Part shown: positions 1 to 5,849 of the stretch, piece by piece
Position numbering within the stretch: the stretch's first letter is position 1
How the letters are laid out: every line of letters starts with the position of its first letter
Assembly: GCA_003694225.1 (NCBI GenBank)
Contig: RFKT01000180.1
Coordinates: 1-7,174 of the forward strand
Direction: 5' to 3'
From: Candidatus Dadabacteria bacterium
Lineage (GTDB): Bacteria > Bdellovibrionota_C > UBA2361 > J135
Length of the DNA stretch: 7,174 nt
Translations under genes and position numbers: made by a program
Notes under the pieces: generated by a model
Seen by the model: the letters and a program-made list of their open reading frames with translations, nothing else
Databases searched by the model: none
What the model was told of the DNA's origin: nothing

Positions 1-453
1 CTTTCTACATTAAATGAAAGGCTCCAAGAGCTGGAGAAGCTCGAAAAAGAGCTTGAGGAGAGCACCAGGCAGATGCAGGAAGAAAAGGATGCTCTTAAGC
101 AGAAGGAAAACGAACTAAGTGAGAAAAATGAGCAGTTAAAACGGGAGATAGAGCAGTCATTAAGCCAGATAGATGAGCTCCTTGGTGGGTTGGAACTTTC
201 AGCTCAGGCATTGGAACAGATAGAGCTTATGAAGGCTCAACTGCTCCAAACGGAAAAGAAGATAGAAGAGCTACTCTACCAGATAGAGCAGGTTAATGCG
301 CAGTATCTCAAGATTAAAAAACGATACGATGCGCTTGACATAGAATATGCACAGCTTTACGAAAAATTTGGCGATTTTGAGGTTGAGGAGGATGAGGAAG
401 AAGAGGAGGAAGAAGAAGGCGAAGGTAAGGCATCTGGAGAGGAAGGTTCGTGA
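1..453 (+). CDS. Coiled-coil protein with polyacidic C-terminus (partial, start outside window)
   Basis: The reading frame is open from the first base and ends at TGA 451-453, giving 150 visible residues; the true start lies upstream, and the ATG at 73 is only an internal methionine. The visible part is almost entirely predicted coiled coil: long runs of E, K, Q and L with heptad-like hydrophobic spacing (for example LQELEKLEKELEES near the start), no cysteine and almost no proline or glycine until the end. From about residue 125 it changes to an acidic tail of mostly Glu and Asp, then a short Gly/Ser/Glu end. No signal peptide or membrane segment is visible, but the N-terminus is missing. 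I do not recognise the family. Coiled coils of this type occur in structural, cell-division and SMC-like proteins, and the sequence alone does not choose among them. It converges on priA. A second frame across the acidic tail may also be coding (see 392-511). Confidence 0.75.
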   Translation, partial: LSTLNERLQELEKLEKELEESTRQMQEEKDALKQKENELSEKNEQLKREIEQSLSQIDELLGGLELSAQALEQIELMKAQLLQTEKKIEELLYQIEQVNAQYLKIKKRYDALDIEYAQLYEKFGDFEVEEDEEEEEEEEGEGKASGEEGS

Positions 454-511
454 GGAGATTATAAAGAGGCTTGCCGACATTCGGTATCGGCGGAATAGAG
501 TGAGTTCCTGA
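392..511 (+). CDS. Possible small basic protein overlapping the acidic tail, or a +1 frameshift extension
   Basis: In the +1 frame relative to the upstream coiled-coil gene, ATG 392 opens 39 codons ending at TGA 509-511. The frame is also open from 344, with another ATG at 347. The polypurine stretch that reads as Glu/Asp in the main frame reads as Arg/Lys here. It continues past the main stop as KVRHLERKVREEIIKRLAD followed by an Arg-rich end, which looks like an amphipathic helix rather than random sequence. A GAGG at 379-382 lies 9 bases before the ATG, and GAGGAGG (385-391) abuts it, but purine-rich DNA makes such matches cheap. Three readings are possible: an overlapping small gene, a frameshifted C-terminus of the coiled-coil protein (programmed or from a sequence error), or chance openness in GA-rich DNA. 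I do not recognise any family. Confidence 0.22.
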   Translation: MRKKRRKKKAKVRHLERKVREEIIKRLADIRYRRNRVSS

Positions 512-520
512 AGTGGTGTT

Positions 521-622
521 CAGAAATCAGCGATCGGTGATCAGAATCGCTGCTCAGCTCTCCGCTTTCTGCTTCTGACTGTAGATTGCTGTATCTGACT
601 TCCGAGAGCTGATTGCTGATTC
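521..622. repeat. Degenerate tandem heptamer repeat tract
   Basis: About 100 bases are built from imperfect 7-base units. Reading + they run ATCAGCG, ATCGGTG, ATCAGAA and so on. Reading - from the priA side they run ATCAGCA, ATCAGCT, then drift to units such as GTCAGAT. Around 14 units fit a 7-base period, with decay in the middle. The tract lies in the gap between two convergent genes and is not open as a plausible protein. Similar degenerate 7-base repeats are known in intergenic DNA of some bacteria; whether this one is a genome-wide family cannot be judged from one copy. Confidence 0.6.
528..552. other. Hairpin inside the heptamer tract
   Basis: CAGCGAT (528-534) and ATCGCTG (546-552) are perfect 7-base inverted arms around an 11-base loop that contains the palindrome TGATCA. 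It sits between two convergent genes, so it could help end transcription, but no T-run follows on either strand and it is not a standard intrinsic terminator. It may simply follow from the repeat units. Confidence 0.35.
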
Positions 623-644
623 CCACTACTCTTTCTCAAAGGTG

Positions 645-2900
645 CTATAACATGTCGTATGGATCCACATCGCATATTATCTTTAAGTCACCCTTTTGAG
701 GGCGCTTTGATTTAACCGTTGACATAATTTTGTTCAACGATGAAGCAGAGGGGCTTTTGACTATTATATGCATTCTCCAGTTTCCTCGCATTTTTTGTAT
801 AGGCGCAGGAGAGGGACCAAGAATTGCTGCCTCAAGGTGAAGTGCTCTCTTACATATCGATGCTTCTTGGCGCAGTTCATTGGCAACTGAATCAACTTCG
901 TCTTTGTTTTGCCCTGATACGATAATGCGAAGAAGTCGCGAGAAAGGAGGATATCCCATATGTTTCCTCTTTTTGAGTTCGATTTCTACAAATCCTTCAT
1001 AGTCGTTTTTAAGAGTCTTTACAATACATGGATGGTTGGGAGCCATTGTTTGAAGTATCACACGTCCTTTTTTGCTCCCTCTGCCTGCTCGGCCGGCCGT
1101 TTGCGTTAAGAGCTGAAACACCTTTTCTGATGCGCGGAAGTCTGGCATGTGAAGTCCGACGTCACAGTTTACAATTCCTACCAAGGTTACGCCTTCTAGA
1201 TCATGTCCTTTTGCAATCATTTGGGTGCCGACAAGGATCGTAGTTTCTCCAGACCTTACTTTATCGAGTATTTTTCTGTAAGAATTAATGTTAGACACAG
1301 AATCCCTATCCAGTCTGTCAATTCGAACATCAGGGAATAGTTCACACAATTCATCAAGCACCTTTTCGGTCCCTCCGCCCCTAAGCACAAGTTTGGGAGG
1401 ATTTCCTCTTGCAATTTTAGAACAATATTTGCAGTATTTGGGAGGCGGGATAGCTATGCCACAATAATGGCATAGGGCTGAATTTATTTTTCTATGATAG
1501 GTGAGCGTAACAGAACAGTTTTTGCAATCAAGAGTTCTGCCGCACTCTTCACATTGGAGGAATGCGGCATATCCTCGTCTATTATAAAGTATAAACGCTT
1601 GCTCTCTCTTCAGTATGATCTCTTCTAGCGCCGCGTAAAGTTGTGGGGAGAGGTTTTCGGAAGGCTTTTCCCATGGCTTTACCCGATTCATAGCCACAAC
1701 TTCAATATTAGGAAGTTCAGCGTTTGCTTGGCGTGATGTGATTCTAAGAAGCCTAAATTTTCCCGATTTTGCCTTAGCGTAAGTTTCTACCGAAGGTGTG
1801 GCAGAGCCTAATATGACAGGAATAGAGAACATTCTGCCTAACAGAATTGCTAAATCCCTTGCGTTGTATCTAAGTCTGTCTGACTGTTTGTATGATCCAT
1901 CGTGCTCTTCATCTACTATTATAATGCCCAAGTTGGAAACAGGGGCGAATATCGCAGATCTCGCTCCTATCGCTATTTTACACCTCCCTTCTAGTAATGC
2001 TCTCCATGAATACCACCTCTTGTGCTTCTCAAGGCCGGAGTGAAGTACGGCTATATTATTTCCTATTCGCGCTCTGAATCGATCAATAAGCTGAGGGGTA
2101 AGAGCTATCTCTGGAACTATTACTAAAACTCCTTTTCCAGATTCTATCGCATCTTGTGCCGCTTCTATATATACCTCTGTTTTCCCGCTTCCAGTTATAC
2201 CATGCAGGACAAATGTGCTATTAACTCCTTTCCGAATTGCTGTTAGTATTTCAGAGAGAACAGAAAGCTGTTCTGCACTTAAATCAACAGCCTTTTTAGT
2301 CCATGAAGGAACTGGATCAGAGGTAATATAACATTCTAACGGTTCACTAACCTCTATGATTATATTTCCTTCGGATTCCATTCTCTTTATCATATGTCCG
2401 CTTCCCGGCACCTTTTTAGCCAGAAGTGAATAACTAATCTTACCCCCAGCTCTTTTGAGCTCTTTAATTATAAGGGGTAATTTCTTGCTGGTAGTGTGCC
2501 AGTCAGGCTCCCTTTTTAGGACGATAAATTTGTTCCCCTTCTTTGGTGCTGATGGCGGTACTGCAGTTTCTATTACTTTGGCAAGAGGGAATCCATAATA
2601 CTTTGCCACCATTTTAAGGAAAGGCAACTGCTCTTTTGAGAAGCAAGGGTAATTCTCTAAAAGCCTTTTTGCTTTCTTGAGGCCACAAATATCTGGAAGG
2701 TCTCCTAGTAGGCTTTGCTGAGCCGGTTTGGAAAACTCTTCCGGGGGGGTTGGGCTTTTTTCTATTATATAACCGGTAGCATCTCTTGTGCCTAGAGGTA
2801 CCTCGACTCTAAACCCCACATCCGCACACTTGAGGTTATCAGGCAGGGCGTACGAAAGAGGGGTTCGGATTGCCGGCAAAGCTACTGTTATAAAATCCAT
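645..2900 (-). CDS. priA: Primosomal replication-restart helicase PriA
   Basis: PriA is a 3'-to-5' superfamily 2 DNA helicase that recognises stalled or collapsed replication forks and starts replisome reloading. The protein is 751 residues, close to the 732 of E. coli PriA. Residues 1-95 match the 3'-DNA-binding domain (VALPAIRTPLSYALPDNL). A winged-helix-like region follows at about 120-195. Helicase lobe 1 carries Walker A GITGSGKTE (234-242), the DEEHD box (330-334) and GSATPS (365-370). The zinc-binding insert has all eight cysteines as four CxxC pairs: C450/C453, C459/C462, C477/C480 and C490/C493. Lobe 2 has GTQMIAKGHD (558-567) and QTAGRAGR (600-607), followed by the C-terminal domain. 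All catalytic and metal-binding residues expected of an active enzyme are present. ATG 2900 is chosen because the family's N-terminal motif starts right after it. The gene is divergent from pilM and convergent with the coiled-coil gene, so it is probably transcribed alone. Confidence 0.98.
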   Translation of the reverse strand: MDFITVALPAIRTPLSYALPDNLKCADVGFRVEVPLGTRDATGYIIEKSPTPPEEFSKPAQQSLLGDLPDICGLKKAKRLLENYPCFSKEQLPFLKMVAKYYGFPLAKVIETAVPPSAPKKGNKFIVLKREPDWHTTSKKLPLIIKELKRAGGKISYSLLAKKVPGSGHMIKRMESEGNIIIEVSEPLECYITSDPVPSWTKKAVDLSAEQLSVLSEILTAIRKGVNSTFVLHGITGSGKTEVYIEAAQDAIESGKGVLVIVPEIALTPQLIDRFRARIGNNIAVLHSGLEKHKRWYSWRALLEGRCKIAIGARSAIFAPVSNLGIIIVDEEHDGSYKQSDRLRYNARDLAILLGRMFSIPVILGSATPSVETYAKAKSGKFRLLRITSRQANAELPNIEVVAMNRVKPWEKPSENLSPQLYAALEEIILKREQAFILYNRRGYAAFLQCEECGRTLDCKNCSVTLTYHRKINSALCHYCGIAIPPPKYCKYCSKIARGNPPKLVLRGGGTEKVLDELCELFPDVRIDRLDRDSVSNINSYRKILDKVRSGETTILVGTQMIAKGHDLEGVTLVGIVNCDVGLHMPDFRASEKVFQLLTQTAGRAGRGSKKGRVILQTMAPNHPCIVKTLKNDYEGFVEIELKKRKHMGYPPFSRLLRIIVSGQNKDEVDSVANELRQEASICKRALHLEAAILGPSPAPIQKMRGNWRMHIIVKSPSASSLNKIMSTVKSKRPQKGDLKIICDVDPYDML

Positions 2901-2908
2901 GCCCTTAC

Positions 2909-2917
2909 ATTATAGCA
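2909..2917 (-). promoter_or_regulatory. Candidate extended -10 promoter for priA, with very short or no leader
   Basis: Read on the minus strand, TGCTATAAT is a perfect extended -10 element (TGn plus TATAAT). Only 8 bases separate it from the priA ATG, so transcription would start at or within a base or two of the start codon. The -35 position, 17 bases upstream (TCCATA), matches the consensus poorly, as is common with extended -10 promoters. The only ribosome-site-like bases, AAGGG, end 1 base before the ATG, too close to work normally, which agrees with a leaderless or nearly leaderless mRNA. Confidence 0.5.
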
Positions 2918-2994
2918 AGACTTTAGAGTGATATGGATAATAATAATGGTGGTATGGAGAGAACAAATCAAGCATTTTCAGATAAGCGGTAAAG

Positions 2995-3028
2995 GCTGTC
3001 CTTGTAAATAGTTATATGGAAAGACAGC
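2995..3028. other. Inverted repeat in the priA-pilM divergent region
   Basis: GCTGTCCTT (2995-3003) and AAAGACAGC (3020-3028) pair at 8 of 9 positions around a 16-base AT-rich spacer. It lies upstream of the likely pilM promoter and about 100 bases upstream of priA. It could be a regulator-binding dyad or an RNA hairpin; no T-run follows, so a terminator is unlikely. Confidence 0.3.
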
Positions 3029-3032
3029 GCTA

Positions 3033-3046
3033 GCAAAAAGTTTTGC
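3033..3046. other. Short perfect palindrome upstream of pilM
   Basis: GCAAAA (3033-3038) and TTTTGC (3041-3046) are perfect 6-base arms with a 2-base spacer, five bases after the larger inverted repeat. Its size and symmetry suit a dimeric regulator, and it lies about 40 bases before the candidate -10 elements. It does not fit the GG-N10-GC pattern of a sigma-54 promoter. Confidence 0.3.
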
Positions 3047-3083
3047 AGTTTATAGAGTGAATCTGGTAGGAATATATAGTTAA

Positions 3084-3102
3084 TGGTATAAGATGGGATA
3101 AT
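3084..3102 (+). promoter_or_regulatory. Candidate pil operon promoter (two overlapping extended -10 elements)
   Basis: TGGTATAAG (3084-3092) and TGGGATAAT (3094-3102) each carry the TGn extension and match TATAAT at 5 of 6 bases. Start sites would fall near 3099 and 3109, leaving a leader of about 25-36 bases before the pilM ATG. No good -35 hexamer lies at the right distance from either. This is the best promoter candidate for pilM-pilN-pilO. Confidence 0.35.
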
Positions 3103-3134
3103 AGTTTTTCAAATGGCGATTGAGATATCCGGAC

Positions 3135-4202
3135 ATGTTTAAGAGCAAGCAGAAAACTTTTATCGGGTTAGATATAGGTTCAAGTTCTGTAAAGATGGTA
3201 GAGCTTGATTGTTCAGGTGCAAAACCCGCTCTTTTGAGCATGAATATGGCTTCTATACCTGGAAATGCTTTTCTTAATAATGCGGTTTCCAATAAAGAGG
3301 TAGTTGCAGAAAAGGTACACTCTGTTATCGGCAATAGGAATATTGAGGAGTTGGCCGCAGTGGTGGCTATGCCTGCTCCGAGTGCCTTTACAAAGAAGAT
3401 AACATTGCCCGATATGGATCCAGGGGAACTTAAAGCGACAATTGAATTTGAAGCAGGTAGCTATATTCCGCACGGCCTAGATGCGGTTAGAATGGATTAC
3501 TGCATCTTAGGGAAAAAGGAGAGCGGGGAATTTGAAGTACTGCTTGTAGCAGTAAAGAATGAGATAGTAGATAGCTTTTTGGACGTAATGGCGAGAGCTG
3601 GAATAGAGGTGGGGGTGATTGATATAGATTACTTTGCCCTTCAGGGAGCGTACGAGGTGTCTTATCCTGATTTAATTGATAAGACTGTTGCATTGATAGA
3701 TATAGGTGCAAGGTTCAGTTTTATTAACATATGCAAGTTGGGCAAATCTCTGTTTACCGGAAACATATCCGTTGGCGGGCTGGAGCTTACTCACGAGATA
3801 GCACGAACCCTTGGTATTGAGCTTAACGATGCAGAGGCAATCAAAAAAACCCTTAAAGATGGCGATTATGATGAGGAGTTGACCGAGGTTGTACAACAGA
3901 ATAGGAGTTCTTTGGTTTCAGAGCTTGATAGGCAGATAAGACTCATGTGGAATGCTAGCGGGGCAGATGAAGATATAGACCATATCTTGCTTTCTGGTGG
4001 AGGCGCTCAGGTTCCTGGTATTGCTGAAGAGCTGTTGGCTCGGACTGGTATACCAACTGAGATCATGGATCCGCTGAAGGGGATCTCTATTGGAGGTGAC
4101 TTCGACATAGAGTATATTAATGAAATGCGCCATATAGTGGGTATTGCTGTAGGGCTTGCGTTAAGAAGGTCTGGAGATAGGGGGGCAACTGTTTACGAGT
4201 AG
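3135..4202 (+). CDS. pilM: Type IV pilus inner-membrane platform protein PilM (actin-like ATPase fold)
   Basis: PilM is a cytoplasmic FtsA/actin-like protein that binds ATP and the N-terminal tail of PilN, linking the pilus motor to the envelope-spanning complex. The 355-residue product matches the usual length (about 350). It shows the fold's nucleotide-binding motifs in order: phosphate-1 GLDIGSSSVK (11-20), phosphate-2 ALIDIGARFSF (186-196) and the adenosine motif ILLSGGGAQVPGI (284-296). ATG 3135 is preferred because the family starts just before the phosphate-1 strand with a short basic segment (MFKSKQKTF). A TTG at 3120 in the same frame would add only five residues and has no ribosome site. 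The ribosome site for 3135 is also weak. It is the first gene of a pilM-pilN-pilO run, ending 36 bases before pilN. Confidence 0.95.
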   Translation: MFKSKQKTFIGLDIGSSSVKMVELDCSGAKPALLSMNMASIPGNAFLNNAVSNKEVVAEKVHSVIGNRNIEELAAVVAMPAPSAFTKKITLPDMDPGELKATIEFEAGSYIPHGLDAVRMDYCILGKKESGEFEVLLVAVKNEIVDSFLDVMARAGIEVGVIDIDYFALQGAYEVSYPDLIDKTVALIDIGARFSFINICKLGKSLFTGNISVGGLELTHEIARTLGIELNDAEAIKKTLKDGDYDEELTEVVQQNRSSLVSELDRQIRLMWNASGADEDIDHILLSGGGAQVPGIAEELLARTGIPTEIMDPLKGISIGGDFDIEYINEMRHIVGIAVGLALRRSGDRGATVYE

Positions 4203-4238
4203 TTGATGGCGAGATATTAGTTTAGAGAATAGCTTGGT

Positions 4239-4811
4239 ATGATCCGTATAAATTTAGTATGGGAAGATGATGCAGGCGGCGCTAATAAGATTTTTCAAGT
4301 AGCCGCTTTCTTGCTTTCTCTTCTTTCTTTATTTTTGGCCTTTTATCTAGCCTCTAATTCCCTGGCTTACAAAACGAAGCTTTATGAAGCGGAAAAGAAG
4401 ATTTTTTCTGAACAGATTTCTTCCTTACGAAAGGTTACGAAGGAAGTAAGGGATTTGGAGAAAAAGCGAGACATATTAAAGAATAAGATTGAGGTTATAG
4501 CTACACTAAGAAAACAAAAGACAGGTCCTGTAAGAATCTTAGATGATTTAAATCAGGCTTTGCCTAGTAAGTCGTGGCTTACTGGTGTTTCTGAGCGAGG
4601 TGGGGTTATGAGCATAGTGGGTCTTGCTTTGGATAATCAGACAATAGCTGATTTTATGAAGGAGCTTGAAAAATCAAATTTCTTCCTACAGGTAGATTTG
4701 TTGGAGGCGAGGCAGGTCAGCTGGAATAGGGTGAAAATGAAAAAGTTTACCCTTTCGGCAGTAGTGGATTATGCTGGTGGGGAGCACAAGAAGGAGGAAG
4801 ATGCTCTATGA
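4239..4811 (+). CDS. pilN: Type IV pilus assembly protein PilN
   Basis: PilN is a bitopic inner-membrane protein. Its cytoplasmic tail binds PilM and its periplasmic part pairs with PilO. The 190 residues show the expected order: a short cytoplasmic tail MIRINLVWEDD, one transmembrane helix at about 20-40, a Lys/Glu-rich coiled coil at about 45-85 and a periplasmic alpha/beta domain at about 95-178 (ILDDLNQALPSKSWLTGV is typical). The MIRINL start is the family hallmark and fixes ATG 4239, although no strong ribosome site precedes it. In many homologues the tail reads INLLP followed by basic residues; here it is INLVWEDD, with no proline and an acidic run. Its TGA overlaps the pilO start codon by 4 bases, so the two are probably translationally coupled. 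Confidence 0.93.
   Translation: MIRINLVWEDDAGGANKIFQVAAFLLSLLSLFLAFYLASNSLAYKTKLYEAEKKIFSEQISSLRKVTKEVRDLEKKRDILKNKIEVIATLRKQKTGPVRILDDLNQALPSKSWLTGVSERGGVMSIVGLALDNQTIADFMKELEKSNFFLQVDLLEARQVSWNRVKMKKFTLSAVVDYAGGEHKKEEDAL
4791..4797 (+). promoter_or_regulatory. Strong ribosome binding site for pilO
   Basis: AAGGAGG inside the end of pilN lies 10 bases before ATG 4808 and 13 before the adjacent in-frame ATG 4811. The distance favours 4808 as the start. It is the strongest ribosome site in the pilM-pilN-pilO run. Confidence 0.7.
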
Positions 4812-5431
4812 TGGCGTTTATTGAAGATGTGCTTGATCGGCCTTTAGGGCAAAAACTTATCATATGGGCTGTTTCGGCTCTCCTTGTTAGCCTGTTGCTG
4901 TGGGCACAGATGTATTCTCCAAAACTGCAAAAATATTCGGATATAGAGGAGAAGATCCTTTCTCTCAAGACTCAGCTTTTAAAAGAGAGAAAGCTTGCGA
5001 TGAATTTGGATAGGTATAAAGAAGAAGTAAAAAAACTGGATATTAAACTACAGTTTGCGCTGCAGGAGTTGCCGGATAAAAGCGAAATACCAGAGCTTCT
5101 TTCTTCAATTTCAGGGTTGGCAAAGGATTCTGGGCTTGAAGTTGGACTCTTTAAAGTAAATGCTGAGGAGTTAGATGAATTTTATGCAAGGGTCCCTGTA
5201 GAGATCTCTGTGACAGGCACATACCACCAGATAGCGTCCTTCTTTGATCAGGTCGGCAATCTTCCCCGGATAGTGAATATCGGAAATATCCAGCTATCAA
5301 AGCCGGTAAAAAAGAGCGATGGCTATCACCTTCAAGCGAATTTAGTTGCAACGACCTTTAGATATATTACTCCGGAAGAACAGAAGCAAAGGAAGGAATT
5401 GGAAAAGCGAAGGCGCAAGAGGAGAAGATAG
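4808..5431 (+). CDS. pilO: Type IV pilus assembly protein PilO
   Basis: PilO is the inner-membrane partner of PilN; the pair connects the cytoplasmic PilM ring and the motor to the outer-membrane secretin. The 207-residue protein matches the family size. It has a short cytoplasmic N-terminus, one transmembrane helix at about 17-35, a coiled coil at about 44-85 and a periplasmic ferredoxin-like domain. That domain begins with the characteristic LQELPDKSEIPELLSSIS (84-101), followed by GLAKDSGLEVGLF (103-115). The end is unusual: after the domain (about residue 185) comes a charged helix finishing in EKRRRKRRR. The start is doubled (ATGATG); 4808 is chosen from ribosome-site spacing. It overlaps pilN by 4 bases. 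The next gene in the usual order, pilP, does not follow. Confidence 0.93.
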   Translation: MMAFIEDVLDRPLGQKLIIWAVSALLVSLLLWAQMYSPKLQKYSDIEEKILSLKTQLLKERKLAMNLDRYKEEVKKLDIKLQFALQELPDKSEIPELLSSISGLAKDSGLEVGLFKVNAEELDEFYARVPVEISVTGTYHQIASFFDQVGNLPRIVNIGNIQLSKPVKKSDGYHLQANLVATTFRYITPEEQKQRKELEKRRRKRRR

Positions 5432-5504
5432 AAGACATTTATCTCTTCCCCTTTAGGATAGAATCGCGCCGAGAAAACTAAAACATCGTTTCACTTGCTT
5501 TAAC

Positions 5505-5529
5505 TTCCTTAAAGTAAGGAATCGCTTCC
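5505..5529 (+). promoter_or_regulatory. Small hairpin with an alternative partner arm
   Basis: TTCCTTA (5505-5511) and TAAGGAA (5515-5521) form a perfect 7-base stem with a 3-base loop. The right-hand GGAA can instead pair with TTCC at 5526-5529 across TCGC, so two mutually exclusive hairpins are possible in the mRNA. There is no T-run after either. It lies about 75 bases past pilO and could be a weak attenuator, an mRNA 3' end or chance. Confidence 0.25.
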
Positions 5530-5836
5530 GCTTTTATACAGCGTTGTTGTTGTTTCGGCTGGCAAATTTTAATTCTCTACTCAATATTAACTGGCAAGAT
5601 TGTATCTCCTTGTATATAACAGGAACAGAAAGTGTACCTAAATTAGATGTTTTTAATATTGCTAACTTTTGTTACATAGGTAAGATTGCAGGTGTAGCAT
5701 GTTCTATGGTTAAGAGTAAGGGAACAATGGCTAGGCAAGCTAATTTACCATATCCGAAAAGTTTCTATTTGAGGATTAGCTGTTGGAGTTTTTAGGCTTA
5801 TATTTTTTGCAGTGTGTTTACAATGAATTTATGTTC

Positions 5837-5842
5837 AAGGAG
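5837..5842 (+). promoter_or_regulatory. Ribosome binding site deciding the pilQ start
   Basis: AAGGAG lies 7 bases before ATG 5850, ideal spacing. An in-frame ATG at 5823 would add nine residues but has no ribosome site, so 5850 is the likely start. Confidence 0.8.
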
Positions 5843-5849
5843 AAGCTTC

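Larger units (their letters stand above)
5432..5849 (+). other. AT-rich pilO-pilQ gap with no convincing gene (usual place of pilP)
   Basis: These 418 bases separate pilO from pilQ. By hand count the 360 bases at 5461-5820 are about 35% GC, lower than a sample of pilO (about 43%). The longest plus-strand frame is 83 codons from a TTG at 5544. It has no ribosome site and shows no lipobox or PilP-like sequence, so I do not call it a gene. No intrinsic terminator, c-di-GMP riboswitch or tRNA was recognised. A small hairpin lies at 5505-5521. Possible -10-like hexamers TATATT (5799-5804) and TACAAT (5819-5824) occur just before pilQ but lack good -35 partners. The gap may be a long pilQ leader, a decayed gene or an insertion. 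Confidence 0.6.

Noticed and set aside
271..480. 69-codon minus-strand frame rich in Phe and Leu, looking like a membrane protein
   Set aside because: It is the complement of the Glu/Lys-rich coiled-coil coding sequence: GAA/GAG codons read backwards give TTC/CTC, a known artefact.
472..492. GCCGA/TCGGC inverted repeat as a terminator for the coiled-coil gene
   Set aside because: Only 5-base arms, no T-run after it, and it lies inside the possibly coding second frame.
3020..3060. Sigma-54 promoter upstream of pilM
   Set aside because: TTTTGCAG resembles the -12 part, but there is no GG ten bases before the GC.
2901..3134. c-di-GMP riboswitch in the pilM leader
   Set aside because: Such switches are found near pilus genes, but the conserved core sequence is not present here or in the pilO-pilQ gap.
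3113..3142. Nine-codon upstream frame (MAIEISGHV) overlapping the pilM start
   Set aside because: No ribosome site and too short to separate from chance; nothing in its codons suggests attenuation.
5544..5795. 83-codon plus-strand frame from a TTG in the pilO-pilQ gap
   Set aside because: No ribosome site, rare start codon, AT-rich, no signal peptide, lipobox or recognisable motif, and no likeness to PilP.
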